A DNA stretch of 25,349 bases from positions 1 through 25,349 of IMG/VR virus record IMGVR_UViG_3300044617_002013. One strand, 5' to 3'. Made by a program: the position numbers and the translations under genes. Shown piece after piece: positions 15,070 to 23,463 of the stretch (the first letter of the stretch is position 1; every line of letters begins with the position of its first letter). The stretch is from a virus. The notes under the pieces are model-generated. The model saw nothing but the letters and a program-made list of their open reading frames with translations, ran no database searches and was not told the origin of the DNA.

Positions 15070-18000
15070 ATGGAAACACCCTGTAGTAGACCGATACAGA
15101 ATATAGCTGAAAATGATTTCTTAGGTAATTCGTTACGTAAAATAAACGATAATTTTCAAATTTTACAGTTAAATGTTTGTCAATTAGAGCATGTTATAAA
15201 AGGATTAAACCGTCAATTAGATGAACTCGGTATACCAGAAGACCCTCGTTGCGGTAAAAAAGAAGAATGGGAAACATGCCCGGAATTAGAGCGTGTTGTC
15301 AATCCCCCGGACCCGGAAACCTGTTTACAGGATTCGAGAATACCTTTAATTAATAGTTTTATAAACTTAAAAAACCTTGGATGTAGCTTATACACCACAA
15401 TTGAAAAACTTTCAAGCGTTGTAATGCGTAATGCTGCTGGTAAAGAAACAACTCAAGCCGGGCCCTTTGAACCAACTGGGTGCACCCATACAGATGGTAT
15501 TAGCCCAGATGAATATATTGGAGATTCATATGACAAGATTCGTAGTAATTTGTTACGATTACGAGATGAATATTGTCGGTTATCTAATATTACAAACAAT
15601 TTAGAAAAACGTATTACATGTCCAAAACCACCGCCAAGACGACAAAGATTATTAAATCGTTTTACCATGCAAGGAGAGGGTGGTTATGCGTGGAATACAT
15701 ATAATTTTGTTAACCGAGATAAAATTTACGCTACCCCTGAATATAGTGTAGGTATACAGGCAAATATGGGAGGCGCTGTAGAATACAACAAATATAAGTA
15801 TACAACAACATACGATGGTACTACCTATTATGGTTTAAGTGGCGCTATTCGTGTTTCTCTAGCCGCTAATAATAATTCAGTAATACTCCGTAACGGGTTA
15901 GTGTACTATAGCGGTAACGGGCCGTATATGAGTAATTGGATCAAGAATAATGCAAGCATAATGTGGGATATGTTTATGCCTTCTACCCACGGTAACGGCG
16001 GACCGACCCAGGTTGTTTTACTTACAACTGGTAATCTTTTTTTTGTTGATTTAAGAAATTTTGCTACAAATCCTAATTTCGTACCACCTATTATATTACC
16101 AAATATAGAAAGATTTTTAGCTATAAACCAGTCGCATAATTCAGATTTACTTGTTTTATCGAAAGATAAAAAAGTCTATCATGTTGTAACTCATAGTACG
16201 GGTGGTAGCCCGTCCCCGTATGCGTATCAAGAAATTACAAATATTGGAGATACTGATGATATAGAGTTTATGTCTATAGGAGATGGTGCAAATAGTTGCT
16301 ACGTTTGCTATAGTTCTGATTTAAAAAAAGTATACCCTATTAATTGTAGTAACCCTAATCGAGATGGTCACGGTTCTAATTCATTTGGCTGGTTTACGAG
16401 TAAAAACAATACCGCAAGCAATATTTTTTTAGATAACGATGAATATTTTGTTGATGCTTGTGGTAATGAGTTTGATGTTGTTTTTTTAACCAATAAGAGA
16501 GTGTTGTGTTATAGTACTATAGATAATGAATACGATAGATGTGGGATAACATATTGGCAACACCCATTGCCTTCAGGCTCAAAAGCCGTTCGTATGTCTA
16601 CATCTTGCTCGTATTCAATGGCTGTTGAGCTTTCAGATGGATATTATTTGCTTTCAAGAAGACCGATAACACAATATGCAACTGGGGATAGCGCTGGGGT
16701 GGCATGTATTGGTTTTCCGACATATCAATATTTTGCGAAGTTTGAAATATGGAATACTTTGCAGCGAAATCTTTCAGCTACAAGGCCTGATATATTTGGC
16801 TTCGGGGACGATGCTAAAAACACAGTAGGGGAATGTTCATGCGATGACCCTCCACCACCGGAACCTCCACCAGACTGCGTACCGAGACGTTGGGATTTAT
16901 TAGACCGGTTTGCTATGCAAGGTGAAGGAGGTTATGAAAACTGGACGTATAATTTTGTTGATAGAGATGTTATTTACGGTAGTCAATTATACAAAGATCA
17001 TTCATTTACAAGTGTTTTAGGTAGTGGTAGTAACTTAACTACATATTATTATACTACCTCTCTTGGTGGAAAGACGTGGCACGCATTAAAAAATGCTATT
17101 AGAATTTGTGACGGTAATTACAATCAATCTGGTATATTTAGAGACGGTAACGCGTATGTTAACGGGGATAAGTATCCTCATCCTTGGATTTTAAGCACAT
17201 ATAAAGAATGGATTGATCTCTTTATGCCGTCTTCTTATGAAAATGTTACCCAGGGTCACATCACACAAGGGGTTTTAACAAGAGACGGTAAGTTGCGTGC
17301 AATACTTTTAAACTTAACTACAACTAATTTCCCGGCAAAAGCCAGCTGGTTAGTGTCCGGGCCACCAGTTATACAAGGAGAAACTGATACAGGCGCTGTT
17401 GTTGAACTAAACAACATTGACCGGTTTTTAACAATAAATCAATCTCATAATGGAGATATTTTTGTAGCAGGTAAAGATAACCGGGTGTGGCATGTCGGTT
17501 TTTGTAGAGGGGCTCGAACCGCAGATCCGTTTCGAGGGGCGTATGCTAAACAAATAAAAAATTTAGAAGCTAATCAAATAAAATGTATATGCATCGGGGA
17601 CCCATCTAGATCAGCATATGTAGTTTATAGATCTAATCCGTCTGTATTATTTGAAATAGACTGCAGTAACCCAGGGAGAGATTTAAGTAATTGGGGCTGG
17701 TTTACTGAAAGAAATCTTACACCAATATGCTCTGGGCCAGGGCAGCCATTAAATCTACGTGGGGCTACTTATAACAATTTTTTAGAAACCGGGGAGTTTT
17801 TTGTAGATATGTGTGCAAATGAATTTCATTGGGTTTTTCTTACTAATAAAAATGTACATTGTTTTCGAGGTCAATCTTCAGTATCAGGTTATAAAAAATT
17901 CCCTATACCGCCAAGCGTGAGCGCGGTAAGAATGTGTACATCAACATCGTACTCAATGGCGGTAGAGTTATCAGACGGGTATTATTTAGCTGCTTACACA

Positions 18001-18621
18001 ACAGCAGCTGCTTTTGAATCAGCCACTGATTTAGGTAGCTCTACAGGGTATGGAGCTCCATATCAATATGTACAAAGAGTGCCTTCCTGGACAATGCTTG
18101 CTCAAGTGCTCTCTTCAGGAAGACCGGATGTTGTACCATTTGGCACAACATGTGATCAAGATCCGACGTGGAATTGCTTAAAAACATTCGTAGAAGATGC
18201 CCAGGTAATGACGTTTGGAAAATCTAAAGATGTTATCTTGCAATCAAATACATTTTATGCTTTATCTGCATATCAAGAGGGTGGCGCGTTTATGGACGGA
18301 GGCGGGGTCGGTTTTACAGGGTCAGCTATAGTTACTTTTAGACATCCGGGGTACCCTGCGGTACCTGATGTTGTTTTTAGACACGATTCAACACCAACAC
18401 CTGGTTTTGATGATGCTGTTATTTACTGGTCTACTGCTGCTGGTACAGTAAGTATATACAGTAACCATCCCGGGGCATTAATAAGAACTGAACCGTTACC
18501 TTGGAAAGAACGAAACGACATATTCGTCTCTCATACGTTTATCGACGGAGTGTACCGTTCGGTTATTGCAAAACAATATCAAGACGCTGAACAATGGGTG
18601 TGTTTTTTCCCGACTGAATAG
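15070..18621 (+). CDS. large fibre/adhesin-like protein with two RCC1-like propeller repeats
   Basis: This 1183-residue protein begins with NDFLGNSLRKINDNFQILQLNV (about 15-36), a helix pattern common at the N-terminus of fibre proteins in marine T4-like phages and likely the virion-attachment end. Residues about 190-575 and 606-1022 are two copies of one large domain, each opening RR..LL.RF.MQGEGGY...TYNFV.RD and closing with a W.....LS..RPD motif. Within each copy, strand patterns such as FLAINQSHN, YVCYSS and YSMAVELSDGYYL recur, which resembles RCC1-type beta-propellers. The copies are joined by a Pro-rich, Cys-bounded linker (CDDPPPPEPPPDC). Residues 1023-1183 are a different beta-rich cap with no family I recognise. 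A receptor-binding or side-fibre role is inferred. It has no membrane segment. Confidence 0.75.
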   Translation: METPCSRPIQNIAENDFLGNSLRKINDNFQILQLNVCQLEHVIKGLNRQLDELGIPEDPRCGKKEEWETCPELERVVNPPDPETCLQDSRIPLINSFINLKNLGCSLYTTIEKLSSVVMRNAAGKETTQAGPFEPTGCTHTDGISPDEYIGDSYDKIRSNLLRLRDEYCRLSNITNNLEKRITCPKPPPRRQRLLNRFTMQGEGGYAWNTYNFVNRDKIYATPEYSVGIQANMGGAVEYNKYKYTTTYDGTTYYGLSGAIRVSLAANNNSVILRNGLVYYSGNGPYMSNWIKNNASIMWDMFMPSTHGNGGPTQVVLLTTGNLFFVDLRNFATNPNFVPPIILPNIERFLAINQSHNSDLLVLSKDKKVYHVVTHSTGGSPSPYAYQEITNIGDTDDIEFMSIGDGANSCYVCYSSDLKKVYPINCSNPNRDGHGSNSFGWFTSKNNTASNIFLDNDEYFVDACGNEFDVVFLTNKRVLCYSTIDNEYDRCGITYWQHPLPSGSKAVRMSTSCSYSMAVELSDGYYLLSRRPITQYATGDSAGVACIGFPTYQYFAKFEIWNTLQRNLSATRPDIFGFGDDAKNTVGECSCDDPPPPEPPPDCVPRRWDLLDRFAMQGEGGYENWTYNFVDRDVIYGSQLYKDHSFTSVLGSGSNLTTYYYTTSLGGKTWHALKNAIRICDGNYNQSGIFRDGNAYVNGDKYPHPWILSTYKEWIDLFMPSSYENVTQGHITQGVLTRDGKLRAILLNLTTTNFPAKASWLVSGPPVIQGETDTGAVVELNNIDRFLTINQSHNGDIFVAGKDNRVWHVGFCRGARTADPFRGAYAKQIKNLEANQIKCICIGDPSRSAYVVYRSNPSVLFEIDCSNPGRDLSNWGWFTERNLTPICSGPGQPLNLRGATYNNFLETGEFFVDMCANEFHWVFLTNKNVHCFRGQSSVSGYKKFPIPPSVSAVRMCTSTSYSMAVELSDGYYLAAYTTAAAFESATDLGSSTGYGAPYQYVQRVPSWTMLAQVLSSGRPDVVPFGTTCDQDPTWNCLKTFVEDAQVMTFGKSKDVILQSNTFYALSAYQEGGAFMDGGGVGFTGSAIVTFRHPGYPAVPDVVFRHDSTPTPGFDDAVIYWSTAAGTVSIYSNHPGALIRTEPLPWKERNDIFVSHTFIDGVYRSVIAKQYQDAEQWVCFFPTE
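15637..16800 (+). repeat. propeller-type domain copy 1
   Basis: This is the first of three homologous domains of roughly 390-445 residues (the others at about 16885-18140 and 20545-21880). It opens RRQRLLNRFTMQGEGGY and ends near LSATRPDIFGF. The copies are diverged at DNA level but keep the same order of motifs, so the duplication is not recent. Confidence 0.75.
16885..18140 (+). repeat. propeller-type domain copy 2
   Basis: This opens RRWDLLDRFAMQGEGGY and ends near LSSGRPDVVPF. It shares with copy 1 the motifs FLTINQSHNGDI, SAYVVYRSN, FVDMCANEFHWVFLTNK and the STSYSMAVELSDGYYL strand pair. Confidence 0.75.
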
Positions 18622-18647
18622 ATTTAACAACAATAAAAATATAATTA

Positions 18648-18655
18648 TATAAATA
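18648..18655 (+). promoter_or_regulatory. perfect late-promoter octamer (TATAAATA) abutting the next ATG
   Basis: This is an exact 8 of 8 match to the T4 late consensus, but it ends only one base before the ATG at 18657. T4 spacing would start transcription inside the coding region, so either the spacing differs, the gene is read from further upstream, or the match has another role. Confidence 0.4.
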
Positions 18656-18656
18656 T

Positions 18657-20441
18657 ATGGCTACAAGCAAAACATTAAGAGAATTTACGGCATCAACAAC
18701 CCCACCAGCGGATACAGATTTTATAGTTGGTTACTCACAACCAGTATATGGCGGGGAAAGAAGGTGGACGCTTGCACAAATAAAAACAGCGGTAGGGTCT
18801 GATCAAGGAGGAGATGATAATAAAGCAGATCCGTTAATACCGGATGTAGAAAACGGGTTTATAAAATTCTTAGCTAAACATGCTCCTTCAAGTTACGCTT
18901 GTGCTGCTGTAACTTCTACAAACCGTGTCATTGTGTGGGGCCGAGCCAACGGGTATAATGGCGGTGCTGGAGGTCAGCTTGCCCCATCTTTCGTATCAAG
19001 CTCTCAAATTGAACCGATGCAATATGCAAGGGTACCGTTTTATTCAAATTGGGATCGAAACGCAGGTGCTGATGGGGTAGATTATTTAGATGAGAATCCA
19101 AACGTACAAATCGTTGATTTATACTGGACGGTTAGAGTCGGGTTTGCACTCTTAAGTGATGGTACCGCTTGGGTTACAGGTTACAATGAAGGAGATATAG
19201 GTCTTGGTACAGCTCCAACAACAGGTAACGGGTATAAACCAACGTGTGGTTTTGTAAAACTAAACTTTTCCGGAGCTTCAATTAAAAAAATACAATGTGG
19301 TTCAGATAACAACGATACAAGCCGTACGTCGTTATTTGCGGCTCTCGATACAACTGATACACTTTGGATGTGGGGAGAAACAAAAGATGCTGTTTTTGGA
19401 AAAGGTACAGCAGTTCAAATATTAAATACTCCAAGTAAAATAACTAGTCAAACAATTGTTTTAGATAAAACAGGTAGTACCGGGGCATTTAATTTTGAAG
19501 GTCAGGTGCTTGATTTTTCAATAAACAGCGTCGATACAAACACTACAGCAATCGGTATTGTAACTAAAAACGGGCAATTATTTTTTGGTGGGGATAATTC
19601 ACAAAGACAGAGAGGTGCAGGAGGTGCAAACGCTACAACTACTATGCTTTATTGGAACCGGGCTTATAAATACACTATAGCTGGCGGGGAGTCTTTAGTT
19701 GTAGACGCTGTAACAGTCAGTCGGAGTGTGTTTGGTGGGGCGTTTAATCATTACTATGTTGATACCGGGGGGTCAGTTTGGGCGTGCGGGCAAAATAGTT
19801 TTGGGCAGTTAGGTAACGGTACAACTACGAACCCTACAGCATCTCCACCAAAAGGGTTTTTTACGTTAGTACAAATACCAGCAGGGTATAAAGCCGTAAC
19901 GACTAAACCAGCTGTTTTTCATAATAGCTACTGGCACCCGGTTCTTTATGCATTATGTGTTGACACTACTACTAATAAAAATGTACTTTTTAGCTGGGGG
20001 TGTAACCGTAGTGTGGGTTACTGTGGAGTTGACTCAACAGCTTCTCTTATTACCGTGCCCACTATTTGTAAGTTTAGAAATTCAAGCGGTGTTAAAGTAC
20101 CTTTAACAAATTTAAAAGATGTGTATATAAGTGATAACTTTGGATCCGATGGGGATAGTCAGAGTTATGGAAGTGTTTGGGTAGTCGATAATGATGGTTA
20201 CGCATACACCGCAGGGTATAGAAATTACAATGAACCACCGTTATATGATGCTCACAGTAGACAGTATTTTATAAGATTACCATTCAAAAACATTAAAGAT
20301 ATTGTTTTAAGTGGTAACGTTACAGGGCATCAATGGTCAATTTTTTTAGTAAAAAACGGGGCTGTATACGGTATAGGTAATGTTGCTTATAAATTATTCG
20401 GATCTGCAGATGTCGCAAAACACCCAATAAGATTACTTTAA
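18657..20441 (+). CDS. RCC1-repeat fibre/adhesin-like protein
   Basis: This 594-residue protein begins MATSKTLREFTASTTPPADTDFIVGY...ERRWTLAQI, a phage fibre-type N-terminus seen in marine T4-like phages. From about residue 80 to the end it is a propeller of RCC1-like blades: VIVWGRANGYNGGAGGQ, FALLSDGTAWVTGYNEG, LWMWGETKD, the textbook blade VWACGQNSFGQLGNGTT (about 374-391), VLFSWGCNRSVGYCG and AYTAGYRNYNE. RCC1 propellers are known as protein-binding rings in eukaryotes and occur in some bacterial surface proteins; a receptor-binding role here is inferred. The next in-frame Met is about 120 residues on, so ATG 18657 is the likely start. The stop lies inside a perfect palindrome. Confidence 0.8.
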   Translation: MATSKTLREFTASTTPPADTDFIVGYSQPVYGGERRWTLAQIKTAVGSDQGGDDNKADPLIPDVENGFIKFLAKHAPSSYACAAVTSTNRVIVWGRANGYNGGAGGQLAPSFVSSSQIEPMQYARVPFYSNWDRNAGADGVDYLDENPNVQIVDLYWTVRVGFALLSDGTAWVTGYNEGDIGLGTAPTTGNGYKPTCGFVKLNFSGASIKKIQCGSDNNDTSRTSLFAALDTTDTLWMWGETKDAVFGKGTAVQILNTPSKITSQTIVLDKTGSTGAFNFEGQVLDFSINSVDTNTTAIGIVTKNGQLFFGGDNSQRQRGAGGANATTTMLYWNRAYKYTIAGGESLVVDAVTVSRSVFGGAFNHYYVDTGGSVWACGQNSFGQLGNGTTTNPTASPPKGFFTLVQIPAGYKAVTTKPAVFHNSYWHPVLYALCVDTTTNKNVLFSWGCNRSVGYCGVDSTASLITVPTICKFRNSSGVKVPLTNLKDVYISDNFGSDGDSQSYGSVWVVDNDGYAYTAGYRNYNEPPLYDAHSRQYFIRLPFKNIKDIVLSGNVTGHQWSIFLVKNGAVYGIGNVAYKLFGSADVAKHPIRLL

Positions 20442-20452
20442 AGTAATCTTAT
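20427..20452. promoter_or_regulatory. perfect 13-bp palindrome across a stop codon
   Basis: Bases 20427-20439 are the exact reverse complement of 20440-20452, with no spacer. The centre lies in the TAA stop of the RCC1-type gene and the right end touches the TATAAATA at 20450. It is A/T-rich and has no T-run after it, so it is a poor intrinsic terminator. A DNA-binding site or an mRNA hairpin that protects the 3' end are alternatives. Confidence 0.6.
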
Positions 20453-20457
20453 AAATA
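20450..20457 (+). promoter_or_regulatory. perfect T4-type late promoter octamer (TATAAATA)
   Basis: This 8 of 8 match lies 15 bases before the ATG at 20473. T4 spacing predicts a leader of about ten bases. Its first bases are shared with the palindrome at 20427-20452. Confidence 0.65.
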
Positions 20458-20472
20458 TTATATATACAGGGT

Positions 20473-23463
20473 ATGCGCGTTACAAAAATACACCCAATAA
20501 AGCAAGGTTTTTTTCAAGAATCTAACATCCCTGTAGCTCCTGATCGAAGACAAAGCCTTTTAAATAGATTTACAATACAGGGTGAAGGTGGTTACGGGTG
20601 GAACACTTTTAACTTTGTCGATAGAGATAAAGTATACGCCCCTTCAGTCTATGCAACCGCTAATTATACAAACATATTAGGCGGTTACCCAACCGGTCCC
20701 TCGTATACTACATACGCATATACAACGAGTTTTGATGGTACAACATACATTGGGTTAAGTGGTATTTTACGTATGGGAGCAGGTAATTATAACTCAGGCG
20801 CAATTTTCAGAGATGGTAATGTTTTTTATACCCAATATACCCCTCAACCTAATCAAAGTGTATTAAACGAAGGCTCTAGAGGACCGTTTTTTTATCAATG
20901 GGTAAAAGATAATATGGGTAAATTTAAAGATTTATTCATGCCATCATCATATTATCATACAAGATGTCAAGCAGTATTACTATCTACTGGAGATCTATAT
21001 GAATTAGATCTTGATGATCGACCAACAACACCGGCTTTAATTCTCAATAATGTTGATAGATTTTTAGCTATCAACCAGGCCCATAATTCCGATTTTATTG
21101 TCGCAAAAACAGATAACACGGTTTGGCATGTAGCGTTTAAAGGTAACTTAATAAATACCCCGACAAATCAATCTGAAGCACGGCAAATACCCGGGTTAAA
21201 TGCGAGCGATATTGCATTTATACAAATAGGAGATCCATGGAACTCTCTTTATGTTTGTTATAAAAACGATAATACAAAAATTTATCGTTTAATAACCGAT
21301 ATGACTGGTGTGCTGAGATCTTTAGGAAAATTTCAATGGATAACCGGGGTATCTCCTACCCCTATGAACACAGCTCCTTTTGACTGGTTTGGTATTCAAT
21401 CAGGAGAAAGCTTAACTACACCAGCTGTTGGTCCATCTGGAGCAGTTTACGGTAAACATAAACCTCTTAACGGGTTTACACCATTTAATTTACTCGAGAC
21501 AGGAGAATACTTTGTTGACGGGCAAAGTAATGAATTTCATTTTACCTTTTTAACAAATAAATACGTACATACGTTTAGAGGTTATGGTACTGAACACTAC
21601 GGGTACGCAAATGGTTTAGCTTATAAAAAATTTGCGTTACCAGCAAATACAGAACCGGTACGTATGTCAACATCAACGTCATACTCTATGGCGTTAGAGC
21701 TTTCAGATGGTTATTATCTATTAAGTCATAGCGGGTATTCAAATTATCTTGGCGGGCCTATTGCTCCAGGTGGTATGTCTCCTCTTTATTACGATCCTTA
21801 TCAGTTATTTGAAAAGTTTACAATTTGGGACACTCTAGTACGAAATCTTTCGAGCGGTAGACCAGATATATATGGATTAAATAGTAACACTAAAACAATT
21901 CGTCCAGGGTTAACCGCTACTACTACATTTAACGGAGATGAATTAAATGGTATAGAAGATATAAACGGAAAAAACGTAATCATATTACCGCAAAAAACAC
22001 CAAAACTTTTTGAAGGTTTTTGGTATATGGAGCTTTTTGATAACCCGACGGACATATACAGACCGTCACCTATAACTGATAATTGCGTTGAAGCATATGG
22101 ATTACCATGGCGATGGTCTGCAATTACCGATGCAATAACTCCACTTGATAGAGTGTATCTTAATAGACCGAAAAAATGGTCTCAAGTTGAGTGTGGAGAT
22201 CCTTTTGAAAAACGATGGCTAAGGCAAGAGAGACTACAACCTGCTCCTCCTCTACCAAAAGCAAATACCATTTGTAAAAAAGATAAAGTTATATGGACTA
22301 TATCCACTCGAAATTGGTCTGTAACTTCAGTAGTAGGGGAAAGTGTAACAGATTTTCCCTACACATTAATGTATTCAACCGACGGTAAAACACCGTACAC
22401 AGTTTCAGAAAAAACACAAACCGATATTAAGATATCTGCATGCCAAAATTTAATTTGTGAACAAGTATTAAACACCTTAACACTGTATACAGATCAAACA
22501 TCAATGTTTCTTGTGCACAAAGATATTGTGCGTGCTGTAGAAGATTATATAAAACCTTTAATTGTGCGGTACTTCACGTCAAATGGGTACCATGTATTAG
22601 CGAAAAATATAAAAAATGTCGTTACTGTAAAACCTATTGTAAATAAAAGATATTTAAAAACTCTATCTGATGCTGGAGTACCAGTGCTTTCAAGCGGAGG
22701 TAATACAAATATTTCAATGGTGTTTATAGATACACCGACAGCTTATTTAACAAATTGTGTAAACGGGACAAAAACTAATGATTTTAAATTAGATATTACT
22801 CAGTATAGAGATATTCTCTCTAAAACAACGACAAGAGAATCTTATAAATTTACAATATTTTCTGTTACATCTGGAGAAAATATTGATATTTGCCCGTCCG
22901 CTACAATACAACTATCTGGTATTAGCGTAAGCAATCACCCTGACTACTCACTACCCCATAATCTCTCTGATATGGATGTTGAGCAGCGCTATCGGTTTAA
23001 TATACCATATAAAGACGGTAGTAATTTACCTGGTCGAGTAAACTCTCAAGCGAGCGTCGAATATTACAAAAATTTAATTATAGAAGAATTAAAAGAGCAT
23101 GGAATCGATCTACAAACGCTAACATCAACAAAAACAATTTATACTTTCTGTGACTCTGTTACCGCTACTGTACTACCTCCCCCTGTATTAAAGCTGTATA
23201 CACCTAACCGCTTTGTACCTATTAATGAGCCTGTAAAATTTGAAAACTTATTAACAAACCCAGAAACTCTAGAATCGATTACGGTAGATTTTGGAGATAA
23301 TATTATAAAAACATACACAGGAGAAGATATGTTAAAAGATTTTTTTGTAGTGTATAGTATTAACGGTTATAAAACATTAAGTATTACTATTACAACACAA
23401 AATAAATCAAAAGTGGTATTAACATACCCTAATATAGTGAATGTTGTTTCGTACTATGACTAG
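20473..23463 (+). CDS. large fibre-like protein: propeller domain plus PKD-like C-terminus
   Basis: This 996-residue protein has three parts. Residues about 25-470 are a third copy of the propeller-type domain of the 15070 protein (RRQSLLNRFTIQGEGGYGWNTFNFVDRD ... LSSGRPDIYGL). Residues about 480-900 are an unfamiliar region with a Pro-rich break (LQPAPPLPK) and a Cys-containing segment. Residues about 905-990 resemble a PKD-type Ig-like fold: PINEPVKFENLL, ITVDFGDN and YSINGYKTLSITI, which is the usual 'DFGDG...Y...G.Y.V.L.V' pattern. PKD domains are common in extracellular binding proteins. The short N-terminus (1-24) lacks the fibre-type helix of the other genes. Start ATG 20473 follows an exact octamer. 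The stop overlaps the next gene by eight bases. Confidence 0.75.
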   Translation: MRVTKIHPIKQGFFQESNIPVAPDRRQSLLNRFTIQGEGGYGWNTFNFVDRDKVYAPSVYATANYTNILGGYPTGPSYTTYAYTTSFDGTTYIGLSGILRMGAGNYNSGAIFRDGNVFYTQYTPQPNQSVLNEGSRGPFFYQWVKDNMGKFKDLFMPSSYYHTRCQAVLLSTGDLYELDLDDRPTTPALILNNVDRFLAINQAHNSDFIVAKTDNTVWHVAFKGNLINTPTNQSEARQIPGLNASDIAFIQIGDPWNSLYVCYKNDNTKIYRLITDMTGVLRSLGKFQWITGVSPTPMNTAPFDWFGIQSGESLTTPAVGPSGAVYGKHKPLNGFTPFNLLETGEYFVDGQSNEFHFTFLTNKYVHTFRGYGTEHYGYANGLAYKKFALPANTEPVRMSTSTSYSMALELSDGYYLLSHSGYSNYLGGPIAPGGMSPLYYDPYQLFEKFTIWDTLVRNLSSGRPDIYGLNSNTKTIRPGLTATTTFNGDELNGIEDINGKNVIILPQKTPKLFEGFWYMELFDNPTDIYRPSPITDNCVEAYGLPWRWSAITDAITPLDRVYLNRPKKWSQVECGDPFEKRWLRQERLQPAPPLPKANTICKKDKVIWTISTRNWSVTSVVGESVTDFPYTLMYSTDGKTPYTVSEKTQTDIKISACQNLICEQVLNTLTLYTDQTSMFLVHKDIVRAVEDYIKPLIVRYFTSNGYHVLAKNIKNVVTVKPIVNKRYLKTLSDAGVPVLSSGGNTNISMVFIDTPTAYLTNCVNGTKTNDFKLDITQYRDILSKTTTRESYKFTIFSVTSGENIDICPSATIQLSGISVSNHPDYSLPHNLSDMDVEQRYRFNIPYKDGSNLPGRVNSQASVEYYKNLIIEELKEHGIDLQTLTSTKTIYTFCDSVTATVLPPPVLKLYTPNRFVPINEPVKFENLLTNPETLESITVDFGDNIIKTYTGEDMLKDFFVVYSINGYKTLSITITTQNKSKVVLTYPNIVNVVSYYD
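20545..21880 (+). repeat. propeller-type domain copy 3
   Basis: This is the homologue of the two domains in the 15070-18621 gene, here at the N-terminus of a different protein. It shares the opening RR.SLLNRF.IQGEGGY, FLAINQAHNSDFIV, SLYVCYKND, FVDGQSNEFHFTFLTNK and STSYSMALELSDGYYLL, with the W....RNLSSGRPDI closing motif. Confidence 0.75.

Noticed and set aside
18657-20441. Eukaryotic origin because of RCC1 repeats
   Set aside because: RCC1-type propellers also occur in bacterial and viral proteins, and all the surrounding genes are phage structural genes.
15637-21880. Diversity-generating retroelement using the repeated fibre domains as template and variable repeats
   Set aside because: There is no reverse transcriptase in the window and no short near-identical repeat pair differing at adenines; the copies are diverged along their whole length.
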